Source: Branchiostoma belcheri (lineage: Eukaryota > Chordata > Leptocardii > Amphioxiformes > Branchiostomatidae). Taken from it: DNA of 64,000 nt. The translations under genes were made by a program, and so were the position numbers. The notes beneath the pieces were generated by a model, which did not search any database, was not told the DNA's origin, and saw only the letters and a list, made by a program, of their open reading frames with translations. Shown here one piece after another: positions 35,615-47,815 of the stretch. Numbering within the stretch: the stretch's first letter is position 1; the number at the start of each line of letters is the position of its first letter. The DNA is taken from assembly GCF_001625305.1 (NCBI RefSeq), contig NW_017804365.1, positions 580,414 to 644,413 of the forward strand, read 5' to 3'.

Positions 35615-38600
35615 ATGTTTTACCACTTGCCGATGATTTGCACTGACTTTCCCGTCTATCCGCCGATCACAGAGAGCCCGGACGGGGCCTTCAAGAAGCC
35701 GAAGCCGAGTGAGGGCGCAGGGCTCGGGCGGGACACGGCCACCACCCCGCCCAACCCCGCCATCCCGCCGACTCCCGCCCGCCGCCGCCACCGGACCACC
35801 TTCACACAGGAGCAGCTGGCCCAGCTGGAGGAGGCCTTCAGTAAGAGCCACTACCCCGACATCTATGTCCGAGAGGAGCTGGCTAGAGCCACCAAACTGA
35901 ACGAAGCAAGAATCCAGGTACATACAGAATTTACGTACATTCTTAATGATGTAGAAAACAGAAGTAAAAGCCGGACGCCTCAAACTAAAAGTGTAGCTTG
36001 TATTACTTTAAGAATGATAAATCATTCCTTGCTTTTAAGTAATTTTGAAAGGAATCACCCTAGAATTTGTGTTGTGCGTCTTTAACTTTAAGTTTATGTA
36101 AATGTTTTAAAGTAAGTGTTAGTCATGAAGATAACGTTAACCTTTATCATTTTGTCTATAGTTTCTGCGTTGTTTTCTAACTCTAGAAGGAAGTGAATTT
36201 TAGATCGTAAATGGCTGTTTGTATCGTTTGTGTCGTAACTTTTTCGCATATCCTGCTATAGCTTAAGTCATAGTGAACATTGCCCGATTAAAACGTGCCC
36301 TGCTTGTTATTCAGTCCTGTGGCTGTCGGTTGTTCGTCGGTCAAAAGTCGGGCTGCCTGGCCACCCACCGCGGAACAATATAGAACTCCATTGTTCAGAA
36401 CACCGACTTCAACATGCGCGGATGAATGTAGGACATGTGTTATATGTTTTACCGGACTTTGAGATTAAGATGTCTACATATTGATGTTTACCGTCAAGTA
36501 CGGTACAGTGTTAGCCGCTTTCAGTTGGGCGACAGCGCAGAAACTACTGTACGGTGCCCGGTAGATTTTCGCTACCTTTAGCGAGCGCGTTTTTCGAGTA
36601 AGCCGGTAACAAATCTACCGTGCTACCATTTTCTTTGTGTTTCATCAACTGACAAATATCACGATCAACTTGACAAAGAATAATTTTCATGAACGAGAGT
36701 AACATACGTATTAAGAGGTGCGTATATATCTTAAATTTTTCGGAACACCCCATTTTGACAGTACGGACAGAAGCGAAACCTTTGACGAATATGTTTCTTT
36801 CCCCACCATGTGACTTGTGGAGGGTTCTTTTCCCGGTTGCCCCAGTAATTTTGTGGAAGTAAAGAATAATCTGCCAACCTTTCCCTATGCTAAGAAGAAC
36901 AGATGTTTTAGAATGAGAAGAAGAAGAAAAAAAAGGGGAACACCAGTCGAGTTCATCTGTCGGAAAACTGAGCTGAGATTATTGTTCCTTCCTCCCGCGC
37001 CAAACGAGGATTCCTGTGCATGACTAATCCTTGTCGGGGGAAATCTGAAATCTCGGCGGGCTTTGGGTATTGTTTTTCTTTGCCGCTGAGTAATAATGGT
37101 AGGTTTACTAACAGTTCAATGATCCCGAACTGATTGCCGTTATTTCCACATCAGCGGGCTCCGGAATATGTCTCTATGGCTTTTTTTCTGCCAGAGGATA
37201 ATGTCGACATTTTTTCTCTGTCAACTTTATCAAATACATTTTAGTACTACACCACAATGAAGATTCGCGAAAAACATCCACGGTTAGGACAGTATATAAA
37301 TGTGTGTTTCTATCTGTTGTCTTGTGTTTATGCGAAAGTGTGAGGGATTTTCTGACAGATGGACGGAGGTCCCAGTGCAGTCCTGTAGCGAAGCGCTCCT
37401 CCCTCCTAGTTAACTCTTAGGGAAGGGAAAAGAAAAGAACCACACAACAACTGAACACGACCGTAGGCTTGAATGGAACTGTCGGTGTTCGGGGATAAAG
37501 ACATCGTTCAACCTTTCCGCAGTGTAGATACTTTGAGAAAAATTTGTTTCCAAAACGTTTTTAATAATTTCCAAAATCTTTATAGCCTGGGTGCTACCCG
37601 ATTTCTTCGGGGTTGCCGTTACAAATCGGGTGGCACCCAGGCTAAAATCTTAAGTGTTCGTGCAAAATATTTTCGCGGTAGATAATCTGTTTTTGGTGAT
37701 TATTATTTTTTCACTGGGTAAAATTAATTTTCAAAACGGGATCCAAAATCTTTAGTGTTCGTGCGAAAAAAAAATCGCGGTAGATATCTGTTTCTGGTGA
37801 TTATTATTTTTTCACTCGAAAAAATTCGTTTCCAAAACGGGATTTTTAATAATTCCCAAACTCTTAAGTGTTCGTGCGAAAAAAAATCGCGGTAGATAAT
37901 CTGTTTTTGGTGATTATTATTTTTCAGTGGAAAAAAATCGTTTCCAAATCGGGATTTTTCATTTCCAAAATCTTAAGTGGTCGTGCGAAAAAAAATCGAG
38001 GTAGATAATCTGTTTCTGGTGATTATTATTTTCTAAAACGGGATTTTTCATCTCCGAAATCTATAGTGATCGGGTAAAAAATTTCGCAGTAGATAATCTG
38101 TTTTTGGTGATTATGATTTTTTGGACTGGGTATATAACACTTCACCATCTGCGTTGTCCTGTGTGTTTCACAGCGACAATGGTGCGCTTTATCCAAGTCC
38201 TGTTAAATTAAGTTTTCTCGGGCGAGAATGCCCGTTTGATATCGCGGCTTGTCGTGTGAATCCGCGGAGCGTTAAGGCAGTTGTCGTGTTGAAAAGATGG
38301 GCTTTTCCACCTGTCTAGGCCGTGCGCCGTGACATGGTAAGGAACCAACTGACAGATTTCACATCTGACTTCAGCTATCGCCTCCCGTGACGACATCAGC
38401 TCACGGTTGACTGTGCGGTAACACTGAGACAAGTAGATCGTCTGTCGGCAGGTGCGTTTAGCGGTTTTCCCGCTCATATTTATGAGATGCTCGCTAGGTC
38501 TCATTAATAGGGCTGAATTGGGTTTTTATTGGGAGAATAATTCAATAAAGACCCATTTCAATCCAAATAAAGATTTGAATTGAGGATCGAAGTCCGTGGC

Positions 38601-41600
38601 TCGGGGAAAGCTCAGGTGGCATACGTGCGTGTGCCGGCGGGCTCTGGGGCGTCAGCCTGCGGAGGCCTCGACAAGAATGGACCGGGCGCACTCTGTCGGC
38701 TTTGTGGATTCCATGCACGCGTCCAGACACATTGTAACTCTTTCAAACCGTGCCTTTAAAAGCGCCGAGAAAATTGAAGTGGTTTGGGAAGTGCGAGAGA
38801 GCAGCAAGGGAGCAGGGAACAATAGTCTGGTAATGAAAGGTCCATTAGCGACCACTTCTGTTGAAAGCGTTTTCCCTTCGTCACGTGACGGCATAGAGCC
38901 AGGCCTGTAGATCGATGTTGTTGGGGAGTGAGGGGGGGGGGGCTTCGTCCTTTTTAATGCGTTTGTCATCATGAATAGCGCTTCATTCTCCATGCAAGTC
39001 AGCAAATCCGGCAAATGGAACAGAATGTCAAGCCTACAACTGCGAAGCACCAACGTACAGTGTTCCATCACTCAGTACATAAATATAACGTACTCAGTGT
39101 CTCCAACGTTTTCCATCAATTCCTCTACAGCCCCCCGATTCGAACCCTGTAACCCCGCTCAAATTCAATCCGACGATTAACTTTTGGAAGAATTATGTTG
39201 GAGAATATTTACAAAATTGAATTCGGAGAGGTCGGGGCGCGAAATTGAGCCCTGATTTAGCCTAGTGTACGAAGTTACACTTGAAGTGGGTTATTCTGGT
39301 AAAGCACGGAACAAACTTTGTGTAGCGTCTATCTTTGTGACCTGAAAACTTGTTTACTGAGCTCATAGCCAGTAATAACATGAGTGTTTACGTAGATTCT
39401 ATCAGGAATGATATTGAAATGTCTACTCCGCCCTAGCAGATTAAATTTATGTCCTTTTCGCTACACCACGAAGACTTGCTAGGCATTGGAGGTCTATATA
39501 TGTGACTGGCATCTATACAGAAAAAGGACACAACGAGAGCACGCAGAATAAATCTGCGTCTGATCTATCTACATATGCTACCCAGCAAAGATACATTCTG
39601 AAATTTCAGATAGAGAAGTTGTCATATACAGATTTACTGTGTAATGTGGGCTGTTGCCGCGATAGCTTGTATTTAAACTAGACTTCAATGTTTGTATCGA
39701 AATAGCAAAGGCAGACACACACACACAACGAGCACACTGCGCCTGCTTATATCCTACTCAGCAAAACACATTCTGAAATTTCAGGTAAAGAAAGAAGTCG
39801 TATATACTTACTGTGTAATATTGACTGTTGTCACCATTGTATTCAAACGATTCAATTTTTGCATCGCGAGCGCAATCATCATTTCGACGCATTTTTAAAC
39901 GTGTTTTGAGCCGTAAAGTCGTTCCCTTGGTGACACACTGTTATTACCTACGAAGTGAAGGCCAACTTAAGATGGCGAGTTGTAGTAACTATCCTCCAAG
40001 TCATGAATTAAGAATGGGGCGATGTCACGCAGGCGAGCGGAGACCTATATTGACCTCTCGGGGTTTGGGACGGCCCCGGCCCGACAGCTAGATGAGGCCT
40101 GTACGGTCCCCCGGGTGGCAGGCCGTGATTGTGGGGGCGGAGAACCCGCTACTGATGAAAGTCAGGACTGACAGTTCCGGTATCAGGGGTGTTGAGCTGT
40201 ACTCAGCACGTCTTTTCTATGCTTTCAAAGCGCGCACACAAAGCGATAAAACTATCTTTTCAAACGTCATCAATTTTCAAAGTCATTTCATGTAGTAAGT
40301 TGAGTTTGAATCAACACTACCCAATAGTATACTGATATCTGTGAGGCAAACATATAATATATGTGAAATGCGATGTCGCTGACGGAAAACGGTTACTTGC
40401 TTCGTATGGTAGGCTCGTTCTTGCTGTTTATCGGTGGTATCAAAATCAAAGGGACTCCTGATATGGCTTTTTTCGAAGCTATTTCAAAATCTTCAAGTAT
40501 AAAATGATGACAAAAATGTGCTAAGAAATGACCGTAGATGTCAATATCACGGATAGATTTCCTCATCCAGAATATTATTTTTCCAACCTGAAATTGCATT
40601 GGATGCCTTTAAAATCTGTGTCACACTAGTTCACTAGAAACTATTCCATCGGACTGTACTCTGATTTTGTCATCAGGTATCATATTGAATCTATGAGTCA
40701 AGTGTACAATGCAGCGCGCACTGAAGTAGGAAATCACGAATCTTGTAGTGTAATAGGCGTAGTGTAATCGGAGTCATGATACCCAGAATTAAAAGTCGAG
40801 TCGAATCGACGGTAGTGTGTAATGTATTATGCTGCCGCAATCATTCTACTACAATAAAGTATAATAAAGATGATAATAATAATAAATGGTTTATTGCAAT
40901 TGGTCATTACCCGTGCAATCGCAGCCTTTAATAGCGCTGAATTGATGGGTTTACAATGATACACATGATACACATAACATATTTGTTCCACACACACTTT
41001 TGTGGAACTGTCGCAAGTACTTTGTACTGTATGCGCGAATGGCAATAAAATATACACTGTGCATAACTGAAAGGAGGTAGCCTCTACCAGGCTTCAGAGG
41101 CGGCTGGAGAAAGCGGCAAACTGTACTCCTTTAGCGGACCAGCTTCCTTGTCTATTTGGCCAATTTTTGTTTACTCTTTCCAACCGGCTCTGAAGCCTGG
41201 TAGAGGCTAAGTTACAGGCACACTAGTCAATCTTGACATCGTGTATAAAAACTACCCGTTCACATGACTTATACTTATAACTGACGCAAATTTAACACTG
41301 ACAAAGGTTTCACTCCAGGTGCAGTAAAATTGTTTTTGAGAAGTTTTCTTTAATTGTAGAAATCTTAATCTTGAAAGTTTAGAAAGTTGAAAGAAAGTGG
41401 AACAGAAAACAACATGTTTAAAGCTGGATTGTGGGGAGTATTTTACAGGTTTGAGTGAGTAACTGGGAGCTACATATATGTAGATGAACATACTCTTCTA
41501 GCAGTTTAGGTTTTGGCTTATTTTTGACATGTTTTTAGGCGTTTTTACTTTTTTCTTTGCGGGTTTTCTTTTCTTTTCTGTGCTGGTATTTTCTTTTTAC

Positions 41601-44600
41601 TCTTCAAGAAGAGGTTAGGTTTAGGATTAATTTTTAGGTGCTTTTCGGCATTTTTGTCGATATTCTTTTTGGACATCCAAACATATTCGCTATACCCCTG
41701 CCTTTGTCCACATAGTGTTCAGAAACACTGCTACTCTTTCTAACACCCTTTGTACTGTGTGTTGACTGATCCCCCTTCTCAATAGCGTTTTCACGTAATC
41801 ATGAGGAGTAAATAGGCAATTTTGCCTGTGAATAGGGCCTGGACTGTCCAGCTGCGGACAAGCTCTCGATACCGGAGCGTAAGAGCCTTGCTACTCGTGC
41901 CTGACACACGCCGTTTTGTCTCTGATATAAGCCGCTTCCAATTGTCCCTTATATCAGTGTAGGGCCTCTTCAAGACACAATGTACTTTGTAGCCGCGGCC
42001 CAGCGTGAGGTGGAACTGAAACATTAATTTTCATTGTGATTGTTTGACACGTGCACACGCTTATTCAGGCATTAACTCTGCAACCGGCAATTACAGAAGC
42101 GTTAGGACCAGTGCCGTTTAACCCCCGTCTTTTGTTCTAAGTGTCCGGGCGGCGGCTGTTGTGCCACATCACAGGGCAATAACGTGTACATCTGTTGTAC
42201 TACTATACATAACACATGCTTGTTTAGCTTTTTTTTTCACAAAATAGAGAAAAAAAAACACCAATTCAAATATGGGCTTGGAAGGCACCCAATGCATGTA
42301 ACAACTAGCTCCAGTGCACAGTAAACCAGCCATATTAGCCCAGATGAAGGTGACAGACGGTCATCGAAACGTCGGCTCATGTACTGTAAAACAAATGGTT
42401 CTTGAATAAAAGAACTTTTCTATTCCATCATTTACCAACCTGATGAAATTATTTACGGAACAAATATTCTGGATGAGGATATCTGTCTCATATTGACATT
42501 TACTGCAATTTCGTAGCACATTTTCGTCATCATTTCATAGTTGAAGTGTTTGAAATAGCCCTACGTGAAAAAAACCTACGTGAGGAGTCCCTTTATTATA
42601 CCACCAATAAATAGCTAGAACCAGCCTACGATGCCAAACAAGCTACCGTTTTCCGTCAGTGACATCGCATTTTTACCTCGCAGATACCAGTATGTTATAG
42701 GATAGGGTTGATTCAACTTGCTACATAAAAATAACCAGAAAATTCACTTTGTAAATCCAGTTTTACTGATCTGAAATCGCTTTGGGTGCCTTTAGAAGTA
42801 ACTTTGTTCACCGTTGCATACACCTCAATAGAACGGAATCATAAACAAAATTTGCCAACGGCAGTTTCTTCACAATTTTTTCAGGCTTGATTTCTCTTTG
42901 GTGGGCTGACAGATAGAAAGGCGTCCTTCAGAGGGCATCATGACAGATGCTCCGAGATTAAAGAAGTTAAAAGTGTTCGGGGGAAGCAAATACAAGCGGT
43001 TAACAGATCCGGATAATAATACAAACCAGCCTGACTACATTTTAGACCTACTTGTCTGTGAAAACAACGCGAAATGTAGAGATTGGACATACAAACCTTC
43101 ACGTTCCTCTGTGAGACTTTCTACTTATATGATGATAAACAGTGGACATAATATGTACAGAAAATCTTTGAAAAAGAATCATACTATAACATGCGAAATG
43201 AAGTTTTGTATATATAAAACATGCCATACTCGGGAATAGGAACTGTCTCTGTGCTGTACCAACCGTTACAATTTGATCCTAATCAGTGAGAAATTGTTGT
43301 TTATCACAGTAATTTTATTCATTAAATCCGTTTTGATATGTAGGAATTTTTAAAATCACTCGAAAAGTGGAACAATACCAATTTCCTGTAGCGCTATACG
43401 ATTCATTTTCGTTATACTACGCATACAAGTTCATACCAACACAGGGGCAATTAAATGCACAATTTCTCCTAATTGCTGTAAAAGAAGTAGATGAGAGAGA
43501 AAAACAATCGATGTTTCCTTTTTCTGCTGTTGGATGGTATTTTCTGTGCATAGCAGAGGTATGTGGGGAAGCGTGGCAGAGTGCTCGGCTCAGACCCAAG
43601 AGGTCCTGTGTTCGAATCCTGCCATGTCACCGATCTTGCCTGCCCATGGGAAAGGCACTTTATACGACTTTACTCACTTCACTTAAGTGAAAAGGAGTAT
43701 TGGTGGCGGCAAAATAAGTTGAAAACTTGAATATGCTGCCACCATGTCTTAACTTTCAATGCCGCAATAAGAAAACAGGCCTATTTTTGCAGGCGTGTTT
43801 TATGCGTATAATATTATCGGGATTTGTTTTGTAGTGGTTATCTCTTTTTTTACGGAAGCCCAACTTTCGAGTGGCAAATGGTAACTGTCTGGAAACTGGA
43901 CACTGCCTGGACAATTTGATTCTTTGCAGTCAAAATATCTACTTGGAGATGTTATAAACCGTGTGTCTCTACCCTGTGTGTAGGTGTGGTTCCAGAACCG
44001 CCGTGCGAAGTACCGTAAGCAGGAGAAGCAGCTGTCCAAGGCCCTGTCCCCGGTCCTGCCTCCCATGGCCTCCTGTAACAACATGATGCGGGGAATCTAC
44101 CAGCCTGCAGCCGGCCACAACTCTGCCGTCCGCCCGGGCAGCTACCAGTACCAACACATGTCCAACACCATCAACCCTGCCAGCTCATGTGCAAGGTAAA
44201 GCATCACTAAGTCTGTAGCATGTCAATGGCTTTCGTTTCCTCAGAAAACTGGATAAAACATCACAGATTATAACTATAAGACAGGTGGCATGTGTTAACA
44301 TTTCTGTAAACACTGAAATCTGGGTTTATCTAGATATATGCCTGCTTCCCAATTAAACACATTAGCATCTTTGAAACTGCCCTTCAACAGGAACAGTAGC
44401 GGTGCTAGATTTGTTTCTTGTAGAATTGCCTTCGAGATATTGGCCACCCTGTCCTTGGTGCTGAAAAGACGGTCATTTAGAAATATTATATATATCTTCC
44501 CTGTGTTCTGTCTATGGGAAATTCCGTTGCGATGGACTAAATTTGGGGAGCATTCACAAGGAAAATGGTTCTATAGCGATGCAGATGGAGTATGGAGGAA

Positions 44601-45393
44601 GAAAGGGTGATTTGCTTCCGTAGTAGTAGCAAAACGTGTCCTGGCCGAGAAAGTTCAGTGTGGGGGCTCAAGCGAATGAAGTTCCGCGGAGCATTTGCCA
44701 TGGAAAAAGCGATAGAGAAACACCAGACTTGCAACATCACGCCTTTCTTTGTGAAAGGGACCGGCTGCAAGATGGCATATAATATAAGTCGTTTCTAACG
44801 GCAGTTGTTTTTTTCCAGGTACCCTCAGATGCAGATGGCGAGCTCGGCCTACGCGCCTCCCCCCATGGCACAGTTCTCCATGCCGCCCACTACCAACATG
44901 GGCATGCGTGTGGAGCAACACGACGACGACTGGTGAGGGCCTTCTCCTGTGTACATTAGCCTGGTGTCCAGTCTATCGTGGCTTAGGTGGGCTCTCTTCG
45001 GGCCTACATATGTTTTCCACCGCCCAGTTCAACTAGGCTCCCCGGTAGGTTTTGCAAGGCCAAGACTCCTACCGGGGAGCCTTGTTAAACTGGGCGGTGG
45101 GGAACGTCTGAAGGCCCGAAGACAACCCGCCCAAACCTCGATAGACTGGACACCAGGCTAGTGTGAATTTCTATTGTGTGCAGACATTCTCATGTATGAA
45201 GAGACTTTTTTCAAAAAAAATACTGGTGTATACTATGTACACGTAGCATTTAGGACACCTATCATATGTTATTTTGACTGAAGATGTCATTTTCTTTGTC
45301 TTTAGGTATAACAAAAGCCTGACAGCGGCACTCAGAATGAATCCCTCCCACCATCCCAACCTGTCGGCGCCAGTGCTGCAATACCAAACGTAA
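35615..45393 (+). CDS. Prop1: Prop1/unc-42-type paired-like homeodomain protein
   Basis: Exons 35615-35917, 43984-44195, 44819-44932 and 45306-45393 join in phase to 238 residues. The homeodomain is residues 56-115 ([20 protein letters not shown] ... [15 protein letters not shown]). It has Gln at position 50 and the typical paired-class intron between positions 46 and 47. [20 protein letters not shown] and the C-terminal DDDWYNKSLTALRMN and [14 protein letters not shown] are features I associate with the Prop1/unc-42/CG32532 family. It should be a nuclear DNA-binding regulator; vertebrate PROP1 acts in pituitary development and worm UNC-42 in neurons. The start is the first ATG after the upstream in-frame stop at 35489-35491; ATG 35633 is an alternative. 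Intron 1 is 8 kb and filled with repeats. The stop overlaps a splice donor. Family assignment is from memory; other paired-like classes fit less well. Confidence 0.85.
37540..38130. repeat. Tandem repeat in Prop1 intron 1, about 90-115-bp unit
   Basis: About five units carry 'gtgttcgtgcgaaaaa', 'cggtagataatctg' and 'ggtgattattattttt'. The tracts at 37681, 37783, 37892, 38003 and 38091 are spaced 90-115 bp apart. Confidence 0.85.
37583..37644. mobile_element. 62-bp near-perfect hairpin inside the tandem repeat
   Basis: 'tagcctgggtgctacccgat' pairs with 'atcgggtggcacccaggcta' around a 20-bp centre. It interrupts the first tandem unit, consistent with a small fold-back element that inserted later. 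Confidence 0.75.
40290..40612 (-). mobile_element. MITE, AAAGGCATCC family, reverse copy
   Basis: Reverse complement of the family: 'gcgatgtcgctgacggaaaacgg' and the terminal 'ttgcattggatgccttta'. Confidence 0.65.
41078..41209. mobile_element. Fold-back MITE in Prop1 intron 1
   Basis: 'tagcctctaccaggcttcag' at 41078 pairs with 'ctgaagcctggtagaggcta' ending at 41209. This is the cleanest copy of the family at 23706. Confidence 0.85.
42450..42800 (+). mobile_element. MITE, AAAGGCATCC family
   Basis: Contains 'gaggatatctgtctcatatt', 'ccgttttccgtcagtgacat' and the right end 'ctgaaatcgctttgggtgcc'. The left end is unclear. Confidence 0.6.
43563..43770 (+). mobile_element. tRNA-derived SINE
   Basis: A-box-like 'gcgtggcagagtgctcgg', B-box 'gttcgaatcc', then 'catgggaaaggcacttta' and an A-rich end. 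It lies about 210 bp before Prop1 exon 2. Confidence 0.7.
44957..45160. mobile_element. Fold-back MITE in Prop1 intron 3
   Basis: 'tagcctggtgtccagtctat' and 'atagactggacaccaggcta' are exact inverted ends, and pairing continues inward (ccgcccagtt..aggctcccc). It occupies over half of a 373-bp intron. Confidence 0.9.
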
Positions 45394-45559
45394 GCCACAG
45401 GTGGCGCGGAAGATAGGTGTGTACCGTTGGGCGCACCTCCCTATGTTGTATTAAGTAGTGTGGGCAGGGCACAGGAATTGATTTATTGTCGGAGTAGTAA
45501 CTTGTTAGGACAGTGAAGTTGAAGTTGCAGTAGTGAAGTTGAAGGACCAAAACATTATA

Positions 45560-45860
45560 GTTCATGTCATTGTCTTTGTCATTGACATTTACTGTCATTT
45601 CGTAGTACATTTTCGTCATCATTTTATAATTCATACTATTGTTACCACTAATAAACAGCTAGAACCAGACTACTATTGATATGAAATAAGTAGCACCTTT
45701 CCTTCAGAGATATCGCATTTTTGCCTCACACACAGATATCAGTATGCTATAGGATAGGGTTGATTCAACTTACTACATAAAAAAAATGATGATAAAATTG
45801 ACTTTTAAAATAGTTTTAGTACTTTTACTACCATGAAGTCGCTTTTGGTGCCTCTATATT
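45560..45860 (+). mobile_element. MITE, AAAGGCATCC family, downstream of Prop1 exon 4
   Basis: Shares 'acatttactgtcatttcgta', 'gatatcgcatttttgcctca' and 'ataggatagggttgattcaa' with the other copies. The termini are eroded. Confidence 0.6.
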
Positions 45861-45968
45861 TGACGATTGGCGGAAATTAAAATCATTTTCAAAGTTTTTT
45901 TATTGCTGTGATTGCTATAACTTTCCCACTGAAAAATGTCTAAACATATATATCTTTTTCTTTTCCAG

Positions 45969-46017
45969 GTCTCCAGAGCGGTTCCTAGCCAATCACAGGT
46001 CATCTCTATTCGCCTAA
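45969..46017 (+). CDS. Possible alternative last exon of Prop1
   Basis: A polypyrimidine tract and acceptor (ttttcttttccag) precede a 16-codon frame that continues the Prop1 reading phase if the donor overlapping its stop (AC|GTAAGC at 45389-45390) is used. It would replace the stop with SPERFLANHRSSLFA and end at 46015-46017. Whether it is spliced is unknown. Confidence 0.35.
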
Positions 46018-46260
46018 CCCCATCATCATATATTCTGACATTAAAAAAAAGACTCGTTGTTCCCTGTAGCCTACGTTGAGCGTAAGAAAGATTGTGTTTT
46101 CAAAGCGTATTGAAAGGGATTGTGTAAAAGATTAACTAGAACTTGGGACTACTACGTGCGATCATTTTCAAGCATACTGTTTGCTATATCCAAATCTAGC
46201 ACTGTGATCTAATAAATATGTCACGCCAGTCTCTACTATGTACAGTACACTGGCATGCCT

Positions 46261-46671
46261 AAAGCCCCCGTCACACATAGCCTAAGTAATATGGCCTCCC
46301 GAACACTGACGAATCCCCCCCCCCCAACCATGGTTGGGAGTAGGTTGGGAGTAGATTGGGAGTAGGTTGGGAGTAAGGTCGGCTGTGGTTGGCTCGTCAC
46401 TTGGCAATGTTGGCTACTGTTCGGCTGCGCCAGCCAAATGTTTAAAAATGTTTATAAAACATTCGGGAGTGGACGGGAGGTTCGACAATTGTTGAATGGT
46501 GGCTAGGAGTAGGTCTGCAGTGTTCGGGTTCATATCTGACTCAAATTTAACTCAAATCTGATTCGTACATCGAAAGAAGGCGTGGCCTAAATGTGGTCAG
46601 CCTGTTCCCGAACTTCAGCCAACCTTGGTTGGTGGTTGGCGGAAGATTCTGAATGTGTAACAGGGATTTTA
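46261..46671 (+). mobile_element. DNA transposon with AAAGCCCC..GTCACA termini
   Basis: Starts 'aaagcccccgtcacacat' and ends 'gaatgtgtaacagggatttta'. The interior contains four repeats of 'gggagtaggtt'. It has no coding capacity. Confidence 0.7.
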
Positions 46672-46700
46672 TAGCTCAGTGTATTTGAGTGAATCAAGAC

Positions 46701-46775
46701 ATGGACATGTCGGCGCCATTGCTGCAATACCAAACGTAATACACAGGTGGCGCAGGCGATAGGCTTATACCGCTG
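46701..46775 (+). pseudogene. Duplicate of the Prop1 C-terminal tail
   Basis: 46708-46775 copies 45362-45426 (exon 4 end, stop and following bases). The frame from the ATG at 46701 reads MDMSAPLLQYQT and then stops at 46737-46739. No homeobox sequence accompanies it. Confidence 0.75.
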
Positions 46776-47484
46776 AATGAACGAAAAAAACATTTAGGAA
46801 AGGTCATGTATATGAGATGTGTATATGTAGTAATGTATACTGCGCGCTGCAGGAAGTTGTCCTAGGAAAATGCGGATATTTTTGTATCAATGTTTCTGAT
46901 TGATGTTTGTTTTTTGTTGATGGAGTCCGACTCCAAGAAAAGAAAGAAATACTGGAGTTTGTGCCAAATATAAGTAGCATTGTGGACACTTTCGTCAAAA
47001 GGTTTTGCAAGCGTAAAAGTTTTTATCAAACTCTTTCGAAATCTATTATGTGTGAACTCGGATTGAAACAGTGTGTACAGTATATGGTATTCTCAAGTTC
47101 CGTTGTATCATGGACTAATATTTTCTGAGTTGCGACATGGAAACTATGGTATGTATATGCTGTGATTTTCTTTCCAAGATATTTATGAAGTGTGAAAAAT
47201 GTTCTAGTGTGTTTGAATGGCTACAAACTCGTATTAATGCTGTGGCTTATGCATTTTTTGAAGAGAATATAAAAAACCTCTTTTGCGATTTCATAGACTC
47301 GACAAAAACACACATCGTCACATTACTTTTGTAAGAGGTGCTTGATATGTCACCTGAGACTGTAAGACATTGCCTTACTCTGTATGACAATTTAAAGCTT
47401 AGTGCACAAGGGAATGTCAGATAATGCCTCCATCCAACTGTGACAATGCCTTGTTGTTGTGTCGATAACGTTGACGTAGAAATG

Positions 47485-47815
47485 ATCTTAAAGGGGCATT
47501 ATGTAACATTTTTGCACCAAAAATTGAAATATTATAATTGAAAACTTGCTTGTGGTCATAATTTACTTCCACGTTCCAACGTTCACGTTAAAACAGCCCA
47601 CACGAGGCGCACCCAATTTGTGGTGCCACCACAAAATACTAAAAAATGTAAACAAACATGGCTGACTGCTGTGTTTCAGGCTTTTAAACACACTCGTAAG
47701 GCATTATATTTTGGTACCTCCAAATCCTGAATGACACTTAATTGCAATGGAGTAGGGTTGATTGAACTTACTATGTGAAGAAATTATCCTAATGTTACAT
47801 AATGCAGCTTTAATC
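47485..47815. mobile_element. TIR element 'AAAG.GGCATTATGTAACAT'
   Basis: 'ggcattatgtaacat' near 47493 is the inverse of 'atgttacataatgc' near 47795, and the interior has no coding capacity. Confidence 0.6.

Noticed and set aside
32589..35917. MADD exon as the first exon of Prop1
   Set aside because: The only in-phase acceptor found (35274) meets a stop at 35489-35491 before the homeobox.
42940..43239. 99-residue frame in Prop1 intron 1
   Set aside because: It starts with ATG, but composition turns AT-biased midway and no homologous motif or splice context is seen.
47137..47334. Small Cys-rich frame at 47.1-47.3 kb
   Set aside because: Short, AT-rich, no signal peptide or conserved spacing.
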